64,000 nucleotides of DNA from Aphis gossypii (taxonomy: Eukaryota; Arthropoda; Insecta; Hemiptera; Aphididae). The stretch lies in NCBI RefSeq assembly GCF_020184175.1, contig NC_065532.1:43358287-43422286 (forward strand). The letters are read 5' to 3'. The translations under genes were made by a program, and so were the position numbers. This document shows positions 1 to 13,536 of this stretch, piece after piece. The first letter of the stretch is position 1, and each line of letters starts with the position of its first letter. The notes under the pieces are model-generated. The model was not told the origin of the DNA and ran no database searches. It was given only the letters and a program-made list of their open reading frames with translations.

Positions 1-587
1 ATAAACAGAAATATTATATATTGTTATTTAATTGAGTGTTGTCGGTGGAATATTATTGTTAAAATATTATTATTTTTATATAATATAATATATCATATTG
101 CGTTAATACTTGTTTAAATCTATCAAGTATTACTTCGGAGCACTTAGCGAATAAGCTCAGGTGCGCCTAACTCTTCTGATCCCTCTTAATTACGCCATTG
201 AATATTGATATTACATATAGTCTATAACACATTGGTATATAAAATATGTCGAACACTGAACGACTAAACCCTAAATATTTTATTATTTATATTAGTATTT
301 AAAGTTTGTATTAGTGGAGTAGTAACTAGTACCGTACATTAGTGAGACAGTCATATTTAGCTAATTCCCTTATTTACTCGTATAAACGTCTAATTTATGT
401 ATATTAGTTCACTACTGGACATATTACAATATTGTAATATATGTAGAAAAATTTAGAAAAAATGCAATTTATTGTGGAACACAATAATATGATGACGTTG
501 GAAATAAACACCGAGTATTGGTATACTGTGTAAACTGACAGTTTCTCAAACACGAAAATAATCATTATAAATAACCGGGAAAGTCAC

Positions 588-735
588 TTTGCTATAAAGC
601 AATATATCGAGTATAGGTCGTCATTGAGTACCTAGGTCATTGTAATGGATGTGTTAAATTTGAATTTAATTTTAAAATATTATATAAAAAACAAGTCTGA
701 GCAAAGACAGTTTGCCAGTCTCTACATCTAAGGCT
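588..735 (+). repeat. Dispersed repeat, copy 1
   Basis: Shares ordered blocks with about 41448-41575: GCTATAAA, a TCATTGTA block, a TTAAATTTGAATT block, AAAAAAC, then GAGCAAAGACAGT (copy 2 GAGCAGAGACAGT) followed by TTGCCAG or CTGTCAG. Conserved block order with divergent spacers indicates two old copies of one interspersed element. The class is not determined. Confidence 0.55.
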
Positions 736-3700
736 ATTATAATATAATGTAATATAATATTATATTATAACATATTTATATTAATATTAGTAATTTATAC
801 TTCCATTAGTTTATTACAGGTAGTTAAACGGAAGGTTGAATAAATTTTTGCTAAAAACATCATTTGTATAAATAAGTATTTAGTATATTATATTATTAAT
901 TATTATAATATAGGACATAGGTAACTGCTGTTTTAACTTATAAGTATTTACATATTTTAGCACGGATAGAATAGGTTTGAGATATGATTGTATAAATAGT
1001 TTATAATATGTAGTTTTGTTTAGAAAATAATAATATTCGTAATGATTTTAAGTTATAAAGCCTTAAGAATTAATATTTTTCAAATTAAATAAAATAACTA
1101 AAAATTATTAGAGGGGAAAATGTTATTTTTAGTTAAATATTTCGTAAACATTTAAACTTCAAACTATTATATAAAATAATATTTAATAGATATTTTTAAT
1201 ATTAATATTTTATTTTATAGTTTTTGACAAGTAATTTTATCAACATAAATCGAAAAAAACTAAACTATTTTAAAATGTTTTTTAAATTTCTTAAAAGAAC
1301 AAAAATATTTTGAAGATTTCTATTATATTATATAAACTTTATTATTTTGTGAAAATTTCGAAGGTTTATGGTAATTAATTATTAAATTAAAACAAAAAGA
1401 CGAATTTTGTGAATATCTGCGGGGTTTCGCATAAATAATTTTCTTTATTCGATTATTTTGAAAAATAACAACATTTTATACTTTTGTCTCTTCCCCATTC
1501 TCATGTACTAACTAGACTTGATCCATTTTTTTACCATAAACTATTATCAAAGTTGAAGATCGAAAATTGTTTAACTGCTTTTAAATGTGATGTAAGTCAC
1601 CCAAAAACAAAATGTCGAACGTTCTACTCAGAATTTAAATAAATCAGAGTAAAATTTTCGTTTTAAACGATGTTAACGCTTTTGACAACCTTTTACATTT
1701 TGGTGCGTGCACGTGTCTTGGTTATAAAACAACCATGGTATTGAAAAATAAAAATTTCTTAATAAAGTGTCGTGTTTGTGTCTACTTATTTATATGTCGT
1801 CGAGTAATTGTTTTTTTTTTCAGATTACTCATTTGATATAATAATAGTAATAATATGCCATCTCGTAATGTCTAGATTATTATTATGTTGTTGTTGTTAT
1901 TATTATTATATTTTCCTCGGATTCTGACCCAGCTATAATATTATACGAATACGTAACGTGTCAATTACCTCAGATGACTTCGCCATAAATGCGAGTCTTG
2001 ATAATATAGAATTTCGTGAGTGACGGCGTTGGTACCTCTGAGACTTATTGGATATGTGTGTTCGAAATTGCTTATTTTGCAGTAAGTTATAGCGCAGGTG
2101 TGGGGATAGCGTCAGAAAAATAATAATGAGTAGTAAAGTGGTAGTGATTATCAGAGTAAGTGGTGGTTGGGTCAAAGAAACGTATATTACGATAACATAT
2201 TTTTATTGGGGTATTTTCTATATTATAGAAATATTATAATTATATATATTTATATATATATATTAATTATATACTCGTATTTTCTATATATTTTCTAATA
2301 ATTGGCAAATTAATTGTTATTATTTAGGTTAATGATCTCAATAAATTATTTACATAATATGAACCTGCATAATACTACAATGAGGTCACTTTCTTACGTA
2401 TTGTTAGAGATTTTAAAAATAAATTCGAAATGCAAGACACTGCTGTGTATTGTGATTTGTGATCTCTGTCGTCTGTTGGAGTTCGATTAAAATTTAAAAC
2501 CGCGATCACAGCATCCTTTATCATTTATTTAACATCTGGCGTTAATAAAAATGTTAAAATATTTCGCATATTCTTTTGTAGTAAAAACGAGCAAAATAGA
2601 AATATCTTTTTGCTTTTTGGATATTAAAAATTAATGTTTGGATTTTACACATTTTTGCATATTTTTAGAATTCATACAACTGCATTTTTACCTTTGACTC
2701 TCGGTGCCTGTAGTATTCATTTCGTTTTGTAATAATTATAATTTTCAACAATTTATGTATAATAACATTTTTGAGATAAATATTCGTTGAAATATTAAAT
2801 TTTTTCGATTATAATTTAGTGAAACAATTTTCTAACCTTCAGATATCAATTAACTATCAAATATTTTGAAGGATAAATGTTAATCGTGGTGCATCATTAC
2901 TCAGTAATATTTTTTGTTCAGTTTGAATCTTCTAATTTAATTGAATTTTATACATTTAAATCTGTTTTCCAAGAATTTCTATATTTTGTCAAACAATACG
3001 TGATCGTCTGACAACAAGTGTTGACGAGATTGTTCTAATATTATGTATTATGCATTTAAAATAATCTTTGAATAAACTTATTTTTCATTTTTATTTATTT
3101 TCTTTATTTATATATATATATTTGTATTGTTAAAATAAGTTTAAAACAAATCAAAAAATATTAAAAAGTTTGTAAAGATTAACTTTTTATCTGCATTTAC
3201 AGTTCTTTGAATCTTTTAAACTATACTACTATACATGTAGATTGTAGATATCAAACATCTGGGATACGCCGAGTCTGGAATATAAATTAAAAATAATAAT
3301 CAATTACTAGTAGATAAGAAAATGGTTGTATATAAAATGAAATATGCATTAAATTATTAGTTATTGCTGAAAGTTTGGGATTTCGAAACGAGCATTAAGC
3401 ATTTATAGTGATTGCATAATTATTTGAGCGTGGTTAGTAGTTTGAAGTTATATATCTTAATTTTTTAGTTGACATCATCTATTGTAAAAATAACCGCCTT
3501 TATTATTTGGTTTTAAATTAATTTGATTATAATCTATTATTTCTGTGATAATAATTCTTCTATGATTGTCGACATTTCAAACTCGATTTAAGTTTTAAGT
3601 CTGGAAATTCCGGTCTTCAAATACACAAAATATTTGAATATCCTTCTACTAACTTCAAGGTAATCAAACGACTAATAAATATACCTACAGTCTAGTTTAC

Positions 3701-5033
3701 GAGTATGTACCTATCAGCTATGCGTGTGACACTATAACTTTCTTAACGTTAACAATAAATTAATGAATTTACATTGAATGGAAACGCCCCAGCTATTAGA
3801 TCATCCATTATGGTCGCATGTAAGACAATAGTAATTATATTGAGGATTTTTAATTTTGCATATTAATTTATGATTCTCGTAGGTACAGAGGAGTTACGTT
3901 ACACATATTGTTTTGAATTTGGAGCGTCGTCTGCGAACTAAATTTGAAATTCGACACGTTTACTTTCGATAAATTCATATACAACAAGCTGAATATATTA
4001 TTATTATTAATATATCAATCGTGATAAGTGACTGGTGGTGACAAAATATTATAATTATTGATGTCTCCATTTAAGTCCTCGTGCACGGCAATTAACGTTT
4101 AAACGAAAGCAATATAAATAAATATGTATACCTATTGAATTGAGTTATATGAAATACATTTATGCGTGGCGTTCAAGAATTACAAATCGCTTTATTAGTT
4201 GCGGGTAGGTACATCAATATTATTAAGTACATAATATAATAACACGCCGCGTACGGTTATGCTCTACACCTGTAAAGCTACGAGTTTTCTTCTATTATAT
4301 TATACGAGAGGGGAGAAGTCAATAGTATCTGATATTTAATTGCCGTTGTCATAAATAACTTTCTTTCGAACGAACGCACAAGTATTATATATCTCTATAG
4401 CGATTAGGAAGAACGACGGACAAAGCATTTTTTAATGCATTTATTTTTTTCTCCTCGCAATGATTATTTTTATATTATCCCTCACTGACGAACGGATGAG
4501 TCTCGGGAAACAACTTTAAACTTCGCTGCTATACCTATTTCCCATGAGTGTCGTGTCAAAGCCCGGGAGATAGTATAACAAAAAATAGAAAGAGGAAATA
4601 ATATACTATATACTCGGATAAAAGAATTCTATTAAGTATTTCGCTGTATTAAACGTGTTTTGTGATTTTGGTATTATTATTTATTCTGTATTGATTTATA
4701 TTGCGTCTGTAATGATACAATCACTACTATCTGTGGTTACATATTTCAATTTATTTTTCGTAAAACCGATTCTCATAAATACTACGTTTAAGATACAGGC
4801 ACCATTATTTATCTTACCAATATATACCAATTGATAATATATATACAATAAGGGTGATTAGATGTAGACAATTTAAGCAATAATTATTAACAACAACGAA
4901 GAATGGAGCTTAAAACACTTTCTAAAAATGATAGGTACTAAATTAAATGTAGATAACGTACATACATAGATATTTATTATCGTATTTCCATATTTCAATA
5001 ATAAACGATTTAAGCATTACATAATATTATGTT

Positions 5034-5215
5034 CAGGCGCGGATCCGGGGGGGGGGGGCAAGGGTCCATGGCCTCTCCCTAGTAGATTCTGGTGAATCAA
5101 AAAAATATCTTTTTTCGTCAGCAGATAAAATGCACTGTTTTGTCGATAGCGTTTTTAGCGAAATTCTATTTAAGATTGCCCCCCTTCTCGTAAATATGTA
5201 CTGGATCCGCACCTG
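5034..5215. mobile_element. hAT-type MITE (182 bp, non-autonomous)
   Basis: The terminal inverted repeats are CAGGCGCGGATCCGG at the left and the complement of CAGGTGCGGATCCAG at the right, matching at 13 of 15 bases. A G-run inside the left end mirrors a C-run near the right end. CAG...GGATCC termini are typical of insect hAT-family miniature elements. The flanking 8-mers ATTATGTT and ATTATATG match at 6 of 8, consistent with a decayed 8-bp target duplication. It has no coding capacity. Confidence 0.75.
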
Positions 5216-7943
5216 ATTATATGTTATATTTTATTATTTTGAAAATGTATAAATATTATTTTACGTTGATGTCAATTTCATTACCTAGTTTAATATGTAC
5301 CTGATGTATATATTTAATTAAATCAGATAAGTGTGACTATTACTTGTAGGTGATAACATACTTGAGAAAAAAATGTAAAAAGAAATGTTTTTTAAGAACG
5401 ACAGTAATTATTAGAAGGTACTCAATTTATTTTATACATTATTATTATTGGTAAATATTATTATCTAATTATTCGTATGATGTATGAATAATATAATATG
5501 ATGTACAATTTGTTATACGCTGTATCTAGACGTGTAAGAATAACGAAAATATCGATTATATAAAACATTTTTAAATTTAAATAATAATAGCAATACATAA
5601 TAGCTATATGAAATATATGATATTCATTTGAATATTGTAGGGTATAAAAATCTACTTAGTATTGTATTAGACTATAATTTCATTTGAAGGATAGACAAAT
5701 ATGATCGATTATTTTCTCGCAGCCGTACAATGAAATTGACTTATAAAAAATAAAAGACTCAACAACTTTAAATATTTTTATGTGTTGTGACAAACAAAAA
5801 CTTTTTGAATAGGTTACTATTCATTTTCATGGTAAATGTTGCGTTTTCTGGGTATATATAAACAAATAAAAAAACTTCTTATGGAAAATCTACATTTATA
5901 TTGGGTTGAAGTTTTACCTAAAACCAAAATTGAATTTTACGTAGGTATAAAATAATTCGTCTAAAACTTGTTTTGAACTTTCAAAGTTGGGTATTGTTTT
6001 AAATGTATATATTACAAAATCTAACAGTTTGGGTAGAAATATTAAATTATTTAATATTAACCGTAAACACATCCTCGTTTATTAATTATATTTTATATTT
6101 AAAATTCTAATAGGAATTTTTAAAAAGCCATTAAATTATTGCAATGTTAAAAATTTTATCGTGTTTGGTTGCGAAATTATACATCGTGTTTTTAGGGATG
6201 TATAAAATTACTGGAAATATTAAAAAGGTATTTTATTAACTACAACCTACACAGCACGTATATTGTATAATATATTATATATTTTATATTTATTTATTAC
6301 AAATACCAAACGATAGTATAATTATGAAGAAATATTAGTAAAATTATTGTGAATTAAATATAAAGTTGGGCGTATACAAATTGAGTGTATGAAAAGTCGT
6401 TAATATTTTGTCCTATAAAGTCCATATTGTACCGATGAGTGTTATAAAAATTATTTAAAATGTCAAATATCCATCAGATAATAAGGATGATGTAAAAAAA
6501 AAAAATAAAGTATACAGTTTTATTACAAAGAACCTTGACAATTTTATTTGGTGATAAAAATTAAATAATTATGAGGATAAATTATATAAAAAAAAACTGA
6601 ATTGATTAAATGTCAAACCTTAATGATGAAAATCTGCATCACATTGTGTTTTCTGCAGAAAAAGGTAAACATAAGTTGTGTGTTTGTATCGGTTACAAGT
6701 AAGAATTATTAAAATATATTATTCCAGTTTTTATTGTACTACCGCTGGAGCAAATATTATATCGTTAATTTTATTACATTGGTTTTTAATTGAAAATAAT
6801 TTTGAAATGGTGGAATTATACGCATAAAGTTCAAACATATACTGCAGTACAATGGAGATATTATTATATCGACAAAACGATTTATGTTCATAATATCATA
6901 TCTATTATATTATTATTACCATGTATAGGTATGTGTACAGCTCACAAGCGTAAGCGTGATTATTAATAATAATAATAATAATCTATTGGTACGAAGCCAT
7001 CGTTAAAATATGACGATTAAATGTTTGATTAAATCGATCATAGATTGATTAAATAATTTATTGTATGTGGCGTTTAAGTATTATATTATATACTTTTATA
7101 ATTGTATAATTGAGCGTAAAGTATTCCCACTCTTAAATTGCTTCTAGGAAGTCGGGGTAATAATATGTTTTGTTTTAATAACGTAAAAATAATTAAATAA
7201 TAAAGTTCTATAATCGCAACCAAAAAAGTAAAACGATGATTTGTTGCAACGATAAAAAAAAAAAATAACGGTATTCAATTTAATTTTTTTTTGTTCTGAT
7301 ACCTATTTTTAATAACACAATATTTGATTGTGAAAAAAAAATGGTTAGTTTTGCAAATGTTAAAATTATGAAAAAAAAACCACACTGCTGCCGTAGATCC
7401 TCGATTCCGACATAAACGATACAACCCGTAGACCATAAATCATAGTGAATATTACAATTGATTCTGCGCGTATATCATTAACGTACTGCAATTTAATTAA
7501 TGTATAATTTATTATAATGGTATACCTACCTAGCTGTGTTTTACGGGTTTTTTTTTTAAACAAAAAACTCCTATTCGTTACGCATTCGAGTCGGATAGGT
7601 TTTCTGTCTGAATTCGACATACCTTACAACAATATTAGTGATAATTATATTGCCAGTTTCGGTTAACTTCTAGCCGCAGACAGTAATTAATAAATCGATG
7701 ATTCATAAAAGACGATTAGGAAAATCATCATCTTCACCCTATAAATGATATTCGTGGTTGCGGCGGGGGAACGATGGTTTATCATAAACTGGTGTAATAA
7801 TACTATTGAAGATACATTGGGCCGGCAATAATTTCACGGCCACCGTCTCCCAGAAAAAAATAAATATAATAATAATAATGGTAAAAAAGTGGCGTATCGT
7901 GTAGGTATGTTTATAATGTTTGCCATCGCCGGGGACCGGCAGG

Positions 7944-8160
7944 TATATATATAAACTTTCTCCACGACTGGGATCGTCTCCTTTATTCTCGCGATCGTCC
8001 GAGAAATGTACTGCGCGCGTAGTATCGCGATTCTGTTCCGGTGATGTGATTGCGGTGTTTTTTTCTTAACGTTTTAAAGTTTGAAATTGAAAAAAGCAAC
8101 CGTCAACCGACAAAAATCGGATTTTCGCATTTTGAGCGTCCGGATACATATCAATACAAG
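7944..8160 (+). promoter_or_regulatory. Candidate promoter and noncoding first exon of the ZP gene
   Basis: Coding exon 1 starts after a strong acceptor, so an upstream noncoding exon is required. The best candidate found has a TATA run at 7944-7955 (TATAAA at 7950) followed by about 180 bp of CpG-rich sequence. It ends in a good donor, AAG followed by GTTAGT, with the exon ending at 8160. The transcription start would be near 7975-7985, but no good initiator is visible there. A 12-codon upstream ORF begins at the ATG near 8006. Splicing to 13466 would remove a 5.3 kb intron. Linking this exon to the ZP gene is inference from strand, position and splice sites. Confidence 0.4.
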
Positions 8161-10016
8161 GTTAGTTTAAATTATGATAATATTTTATTACGAACAAGGC
8201 GCATTTTTTTATCATTAAACGATCGTTTAAAATTGAATATGTACATTTTAAAATTTTTTTTTTTTTTTAAATGTTCTACATTATTCACACACACACAAAC
8301 TGAAAAAATGAATGTTTGGAAATACAATAATTATATATATTACTTATATATATTATATGAACAATTAAACATGCTCGCACAAATCGATGTTACCATAAAT
8401 AAAATTGTATTAATGTATGTGTCCGTCGTTTTTTCATTAAATAATATTGAACGACACACATATACACATACGCACGTACATGTATAAAATATTATGGTAC
8501 GTCGATGTAGAAATACAATGAATTTTTCTTTTGAATCGAAGCGGACAACGACAACCGTAACGGTTAAAAGCGATGAAAACGATCAATTTATTTCACATAA
8601 TACTGAATAACATGATTTACATGGGGATTTACTAAGCATAACTTTTCTTTAGTAATCATTTCTTTAAATTCTGATATTTAGAATTGTAAAGTACTTATAT
8701 TTAAAGACTATATTATATTAAAAAACTTGGATTTGCATACAGTTTAGGAATAAATATTGTGGGCGAACCATCATTTTTTTAATGTAAATTGTAAGGAAAT
8801 GATTTTTTAGAAAATATTTATGAACGAAATTTGACCTAGTAATTTCTAACTAATTAAATTGTAAGTACTAATAAGCAATAGTCCATAACAATAGGATGCT
8901 GAGACTTATTTCACCCTTATTTTTGTTGAAAATGTCCGCGATATTGACATGATCTGAAGAAATATAATATATTTCTAAAATATTATTTTAGAAAATCTTA
9001 TCCGAATGAACGTCAATTAATTAAATAAAAAAAAAAAAAAATCTCGCTCTCTTTTAATTGTCCTTTATTATAATACGTTTTTAACAATATATTATAATTT
9101 GCGCAAATAACATAGGTAAGCAGATTGGAGATTTGCTGTTTTTCTTAATAAAACAAGAAAATAATAAAATACAAAAAAAAAAAAAAAAACGTGCGCGATA
9201 AACTTATGTAAACGAAAACCGTATAATAATAATAATATATACATAGGTATTTCATTATTATTATTTAACTTCCCAGTTTGTGTATTTTTGCGTGATTTTA
9301 GAATTTCACACAGGTCACGAATCACGTTTAATTGAACGGTGTTACGCGTGTGGTTCTCTCAGGGAACGTACAACGTCCAGAAAATGAATAATTAGTAATC
9401 CCGCATTCAAAATCGGTTAGCCATCTAATTAGTCGTCGCTCGGATGACTCTGGTGTTTCTCACCAATACGGACTAAATAAAACGAGCACTTCGAGTAACC
9501 CAAACACTTCAAACTCGTTGTAGTACAACAATATTATTATTATTCCTTGTAGTTTATTGCAGTCTGCATACGTTTCGTTTAAACGCGGAAAATAAAATAC
9601 ATTGTATTCATAGAGAGCAAATCATATTCAATTCAAAAGAAATACACTATACTCGTTGCACTTAAACTTCATAGAAAACACAACATTGTTGCCTTAAAAA
9701 AGTTTGGCAGCTGGTATTCTAATGTAACAAAACGGCACATTTCCAGGTAAATTGTTCTTACAATTTTTTTTTTTTTTGTTCATCTGAACAATAAATTATT
9801 ATTCACTCTATTCGTATTTCGCCAGTCTGTTGATTTATTTTTAACATTCAAATATTATCGACACTAACACTATACTATTATATAGCTATATTAAAAATCG
9901 TTACTATAAGTTTTTTATTGTTATGTATTTTTTTTCGAGATTCCGTAGATATACCGAAAACTGATTTCAACTCGTCTTTATTTAATAAACGTTAATGACT
10001 AAATTAGGATTTATTG

Positions 10017-10037
10017 TTTTTTTTTTTTTTTTTTTTT
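10017..10037. repeat. T21 homopolymer
   Basis: Twenty-one consecutive T residues. Confidence 0.95.
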
Positions 10038-10694
10038 ACATATATACTGAAATCGAAAATTATCGAATTAAAACTCGAATGGACGGTGAGTTTCGTAATC
10101 GTTAGAAATAATTTCACTCGTTAGTAGTTATTTTATCGTTTAATATGCAACTAACGAAAATAATTTATTGGTCAATATCTTAATACTTGTATGAGAAGAC
10201 GTGTGCAGGTGTAAACGCACGCAATAAACAATTTTTTTTTACATTGTATACCTATACAGTTACGATCTTCTCGTCGACTACACTTGAGCTTAGCATCGAA
10301 ATCGTTATTATTATTATTATTATTTTTTTTTTCATAGGAAGTCATGACAGGATATAAAACTATTTGTTTTATTTATTTACAAAATATTTGACCTCGATGA
10401 TCACCTGCGGTTTTTAGAGGTATTCGATAAAAATAAAAGTGAATCGTCTACTGCAGTCGGGGATGGCTCGAAAGTTGTTTTATTGTTTTTATCGAGTTCG
10501 TTGATTACAATAATAATATATTAGTTAATCGATGACGGTGGCTTAATGGATGGGGGGGGGGATTGCGGAATCGATATGCATGATACGTTGGATAGAGTCT
10601 GCCCGCTCGTTTCGTAGTTAAAAATTCACACGGGCGATTTTTTGACAGGTGAATCATTATAATAATAAAAATTAATAATTGACGGACAAACAAA

Positions 10695-10726
<32 letters not shown>
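10695..10726. repeat. (AAT)n microsatellite
   Basis: About ten uninterrupted AAT units. This explains the poly-isoleucine/leucine ORFs on the minus strand here. Confidence 0.95.
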
Positions 10727-10729
<3 letters not shown>

Positions 10730-13488
10730 TAAAAAAAACGTCGTTATCGTGTGAACAATAACATCCCACTGCAGACCCGAAGTCGGATGACCGACATTTG
10801 TGTCGCCGCCTCCAACACACCAACATCAGAGTTCCGTAGGTACGTTATTCTCGTCTACATATATTATATCATTATAACGACACATTGTGAGTGTATAATT
10901 ACATTGTTTGTACATTATCATCGGCGTTGTCTTATATTAGAGCGTCTAGAGTGCACGTACGCTTCATAATATTATAGGAACCTACTTGCGAATTGTTATG
11001 TTTTTTTTTTAATTGTGATGTTAGTTGTTGTAACTGCTTCGGGACTGGCCGCCACGCAAAAATGTGACGTGATTACGATATTATAATATTATTATCATAA
11101 AACCGAGGATATCATTATATATGTATTATATTACTTAAGTAAAGTTTTGTAACATCTGCAGATGAATGCGGTTCATGCGCAACGACGGTGTTTCAGACGA
11201 CAAATCGTCGTTTTCGATGCTGCACCATAATAGTAGTATAATATTATGTAAGAATAACTTACTGTTCTATTGACGGTAAAATTTTAAATATTTTGTGTTT
11301 CGGGGGGAGGGGGGGGTGAACTGTCGGACGATCCGGTCGTAAGGTCAACCCGTGACGTTCTAACCTTTCTTCCTTAACTTAATCTAATTCGTTGTATATT
11401 ATTTACGCGTATGTGTTTGGTACTTAAATTTTTAATAACAAATTGAAAAAATATATTTTCACGGATAGAACCATTTGTATCACAATGCATAAAATAAGTA
11501 TTAGGAATCTTTTCCGATACTTTTCGTATCACATTTTAATGTTTTGGAAACATACGAACAAATAAGGTTATGTCTCTGAATATAGATAAGCACCTGCAGA
11601 TATAAATATTATACTGTCCAGGAGGAAAATAGTCACCTTAAGTAAGTCGGCTGACATTTCTGTGGGTCTTGTGTGTAACCTCGAAATCTATGTATCCTAT
11701 ATAGTTTTATGCAATAAAACGGCAAAACTCATTATACGGTCGTGGTCGTGAAATTTACGAGCCGAAAACGTACACAAAATGCAGCGCTACCCGTTCGGAT
11801 GCGTTAAGAACGATGTGCCTTTATGTGTAGCCGATGGCGTGTGTGTGTGTGTTATAATGTACTTTTATTCTATTGTATGTATAATGTATATAATTTATAT
11901 AAGTACGCGCATAACTTGACATATTAGTCAGGTATTTTTATTAATAGTTTTTATAGTTTGCACGTGCCGTACATAATAGTTTATGCGTATATTAAGTTTA
12001 CGGAGTATTTAAATAATTTAAAAAAAAAAAAATTAAATTTATTACAATTTTTAAAAATAATTTACCTTCTGACTTAAACATGGTTGTTATAATATGTTCC
12101 AAGATTTTTCTGGAAGTCGAAACAAGATACGATGTAATATTTTATTACGTTATCGAAAAGCAGGCGAAATAATGTAAAAAATAATTGCATATAATATTGT
12201 ATCTGTATTATTATAATATATTTATGATTTAAATAATTAATCTCTGCCATATAAAATAATGAGAATTTCACATTAGAAATCCAATAGGTTTTGAAGTATT
12301 CTATCAAAAGAGTACTTATCGAATCACTTACGCAATATCAATATTGATATTACTATAATACAAATACTTCATAGTTCCCAAGTCACTTGGACCACTTAAT
12401 AAGTTAATATAATACTTAGAATGTAATTATTTCATTTTCAGTTTTTATGTAACAATACAATTAAAAAAAAAAAATGTTAAACTAATTTTTATTATAAGCA
12501 CGACAGAATTATTTTCATCGCGTTAATTAATATGTTTATCTTTAAGACGTACTAAATCATTAAAATATATTTTTTAACAAATTATAATATTATATTTGAT
12601 ATTTTGTAGATAAGTACATAATAATAGGTATTATAAGATTCTAATTATATTTAAAATAAAATTTATCGTTATGATTAAATTGTTTTACTTTCTTGGTTTA
12701 TTCAGAACACTTATTAAAATTTGAAAAAACATAATTTATAATTTATTGATAATTAGAAGCTGCATTGTCTAGTTCTATTTACTATATTAATTTATCTGTT
12801 TAGTTATGTAAATATTTTTTAATATTTAAAAAAAACTCATTTAGCGATCACTTCACAATTATTTCTTTTATTCGTACAATTTAAGATTGCAAGCGATATA
12901 TTCTTATATTGTTATAAATATTTTAAATAACATAGGAAATTTAATCAGATAAAAATGTTAGCTTTGTAGTCCTATTCTATGTATACAACGCTTTACGTGT
13001 CCTTTAATTTACCCTAAAATAGAGGCACTTAGGTAACATCGTAATATTAAATATAAAAAATATTTGTGTAATGATAATGTTAACTAATTTTCAAATAAAA
13101 AGATTAAGTACTTATTTTCATACTAATTTTTCAAAGATCTTTTATAAAACTGTGGCTATCATTTGGACCATAATATATGTCCTAATAATATATTCGTCAT
13201 TAGACACACATCATATTGAGGTCACGCGCGAGCAAGTCATGCACAACATTATGCGATATTATGTATATTAAGAGTGGTATAGGTACCTATAAACAGCATA
13301 ATTTATTGTTATTGTTATCGTTATCGATGTTATCATGAGTATAATATTATATTATAAATGCAGTTGCATAATTGATTATTTATTAGATGCCATCAATTAG
13401 TCTCGGCTTCCGAAATTAAAATTATAAAGTTTTTAATGATTTATTTTTATTTTTTTGTTTTACAGTGAATTCCAAAGACGCCCTCAAA

Positions 13489-13536
13489 ATGTTGTGGCAT
13501 TTTTTGCCCTTGTGCTTTCTGGCAGTCCTCATTAAG
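13489..13536 (+). CDS. Coding exon 1: start codon and signal peptide
   Basis: The acceptor (a T-rich tract ending in TACAG at 13465) is followed by 23 nt of 5' UTR and an ATG in good context (CAAAATG). The sixteen codons read M-L-W-H-F-L-P-L-C-F-L-A-V-L-I-K, a typical hydrophobic signal core. The donor is AAG followed by GTAAGT at 13537, phase 0. With the first residues of exon 2 (A-D-G-S), signal cleavage near residue 19 is plausible. Confidence 0.9.

Larger units (their letters stand above)
1..7943. other. Upstream noncoding region
   Basis: AT-rich DNA with no recognisable gene. Open stretches such as 1933-2175 on the minus strand lack family motifs. Contents I can name are a dispersed repeat copy (about 588-735) and an hAT-type MITE (5034-5215). 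Tandem and homopolymer runs are common. Confidence 0.6.
8161..13465 (+). other. Putative intron 1 (5' UTR intron)
   Basis: This runs from the donor at 8161 to the pyrimidine-rich acceptor ending at 13465. It is AT-rich and contains homopolymer and trinucleotide runs (for example T21 at 10017-10037 and an AAT array at 10695-10726). A CpG-richer patch lies at about 10740-10960. A 46-codon ORF starts at 11779. I see no convincing conserved coding exon. Its status depends on the first-exon call at 7944-8160. Confidence 0.4.

Noticed and set aside
8050..8487. 145-codon + strand ORF
   Set aside because: It lacks an ATG at its start, runs through poly-T and CA/TA simple sequence, and crosses the likely donor at 8161.
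10505..10826. Minus-strand ORFs rich in Leu or Ile
   Set aside because: They are produced by the AAT microsatellite at 10695-10726.
12074..12307. 77-codon minus-strand ORF
   Set aside because: Composition is AT-driven (Ile, Tyr, Phe, Asn) with no motif.
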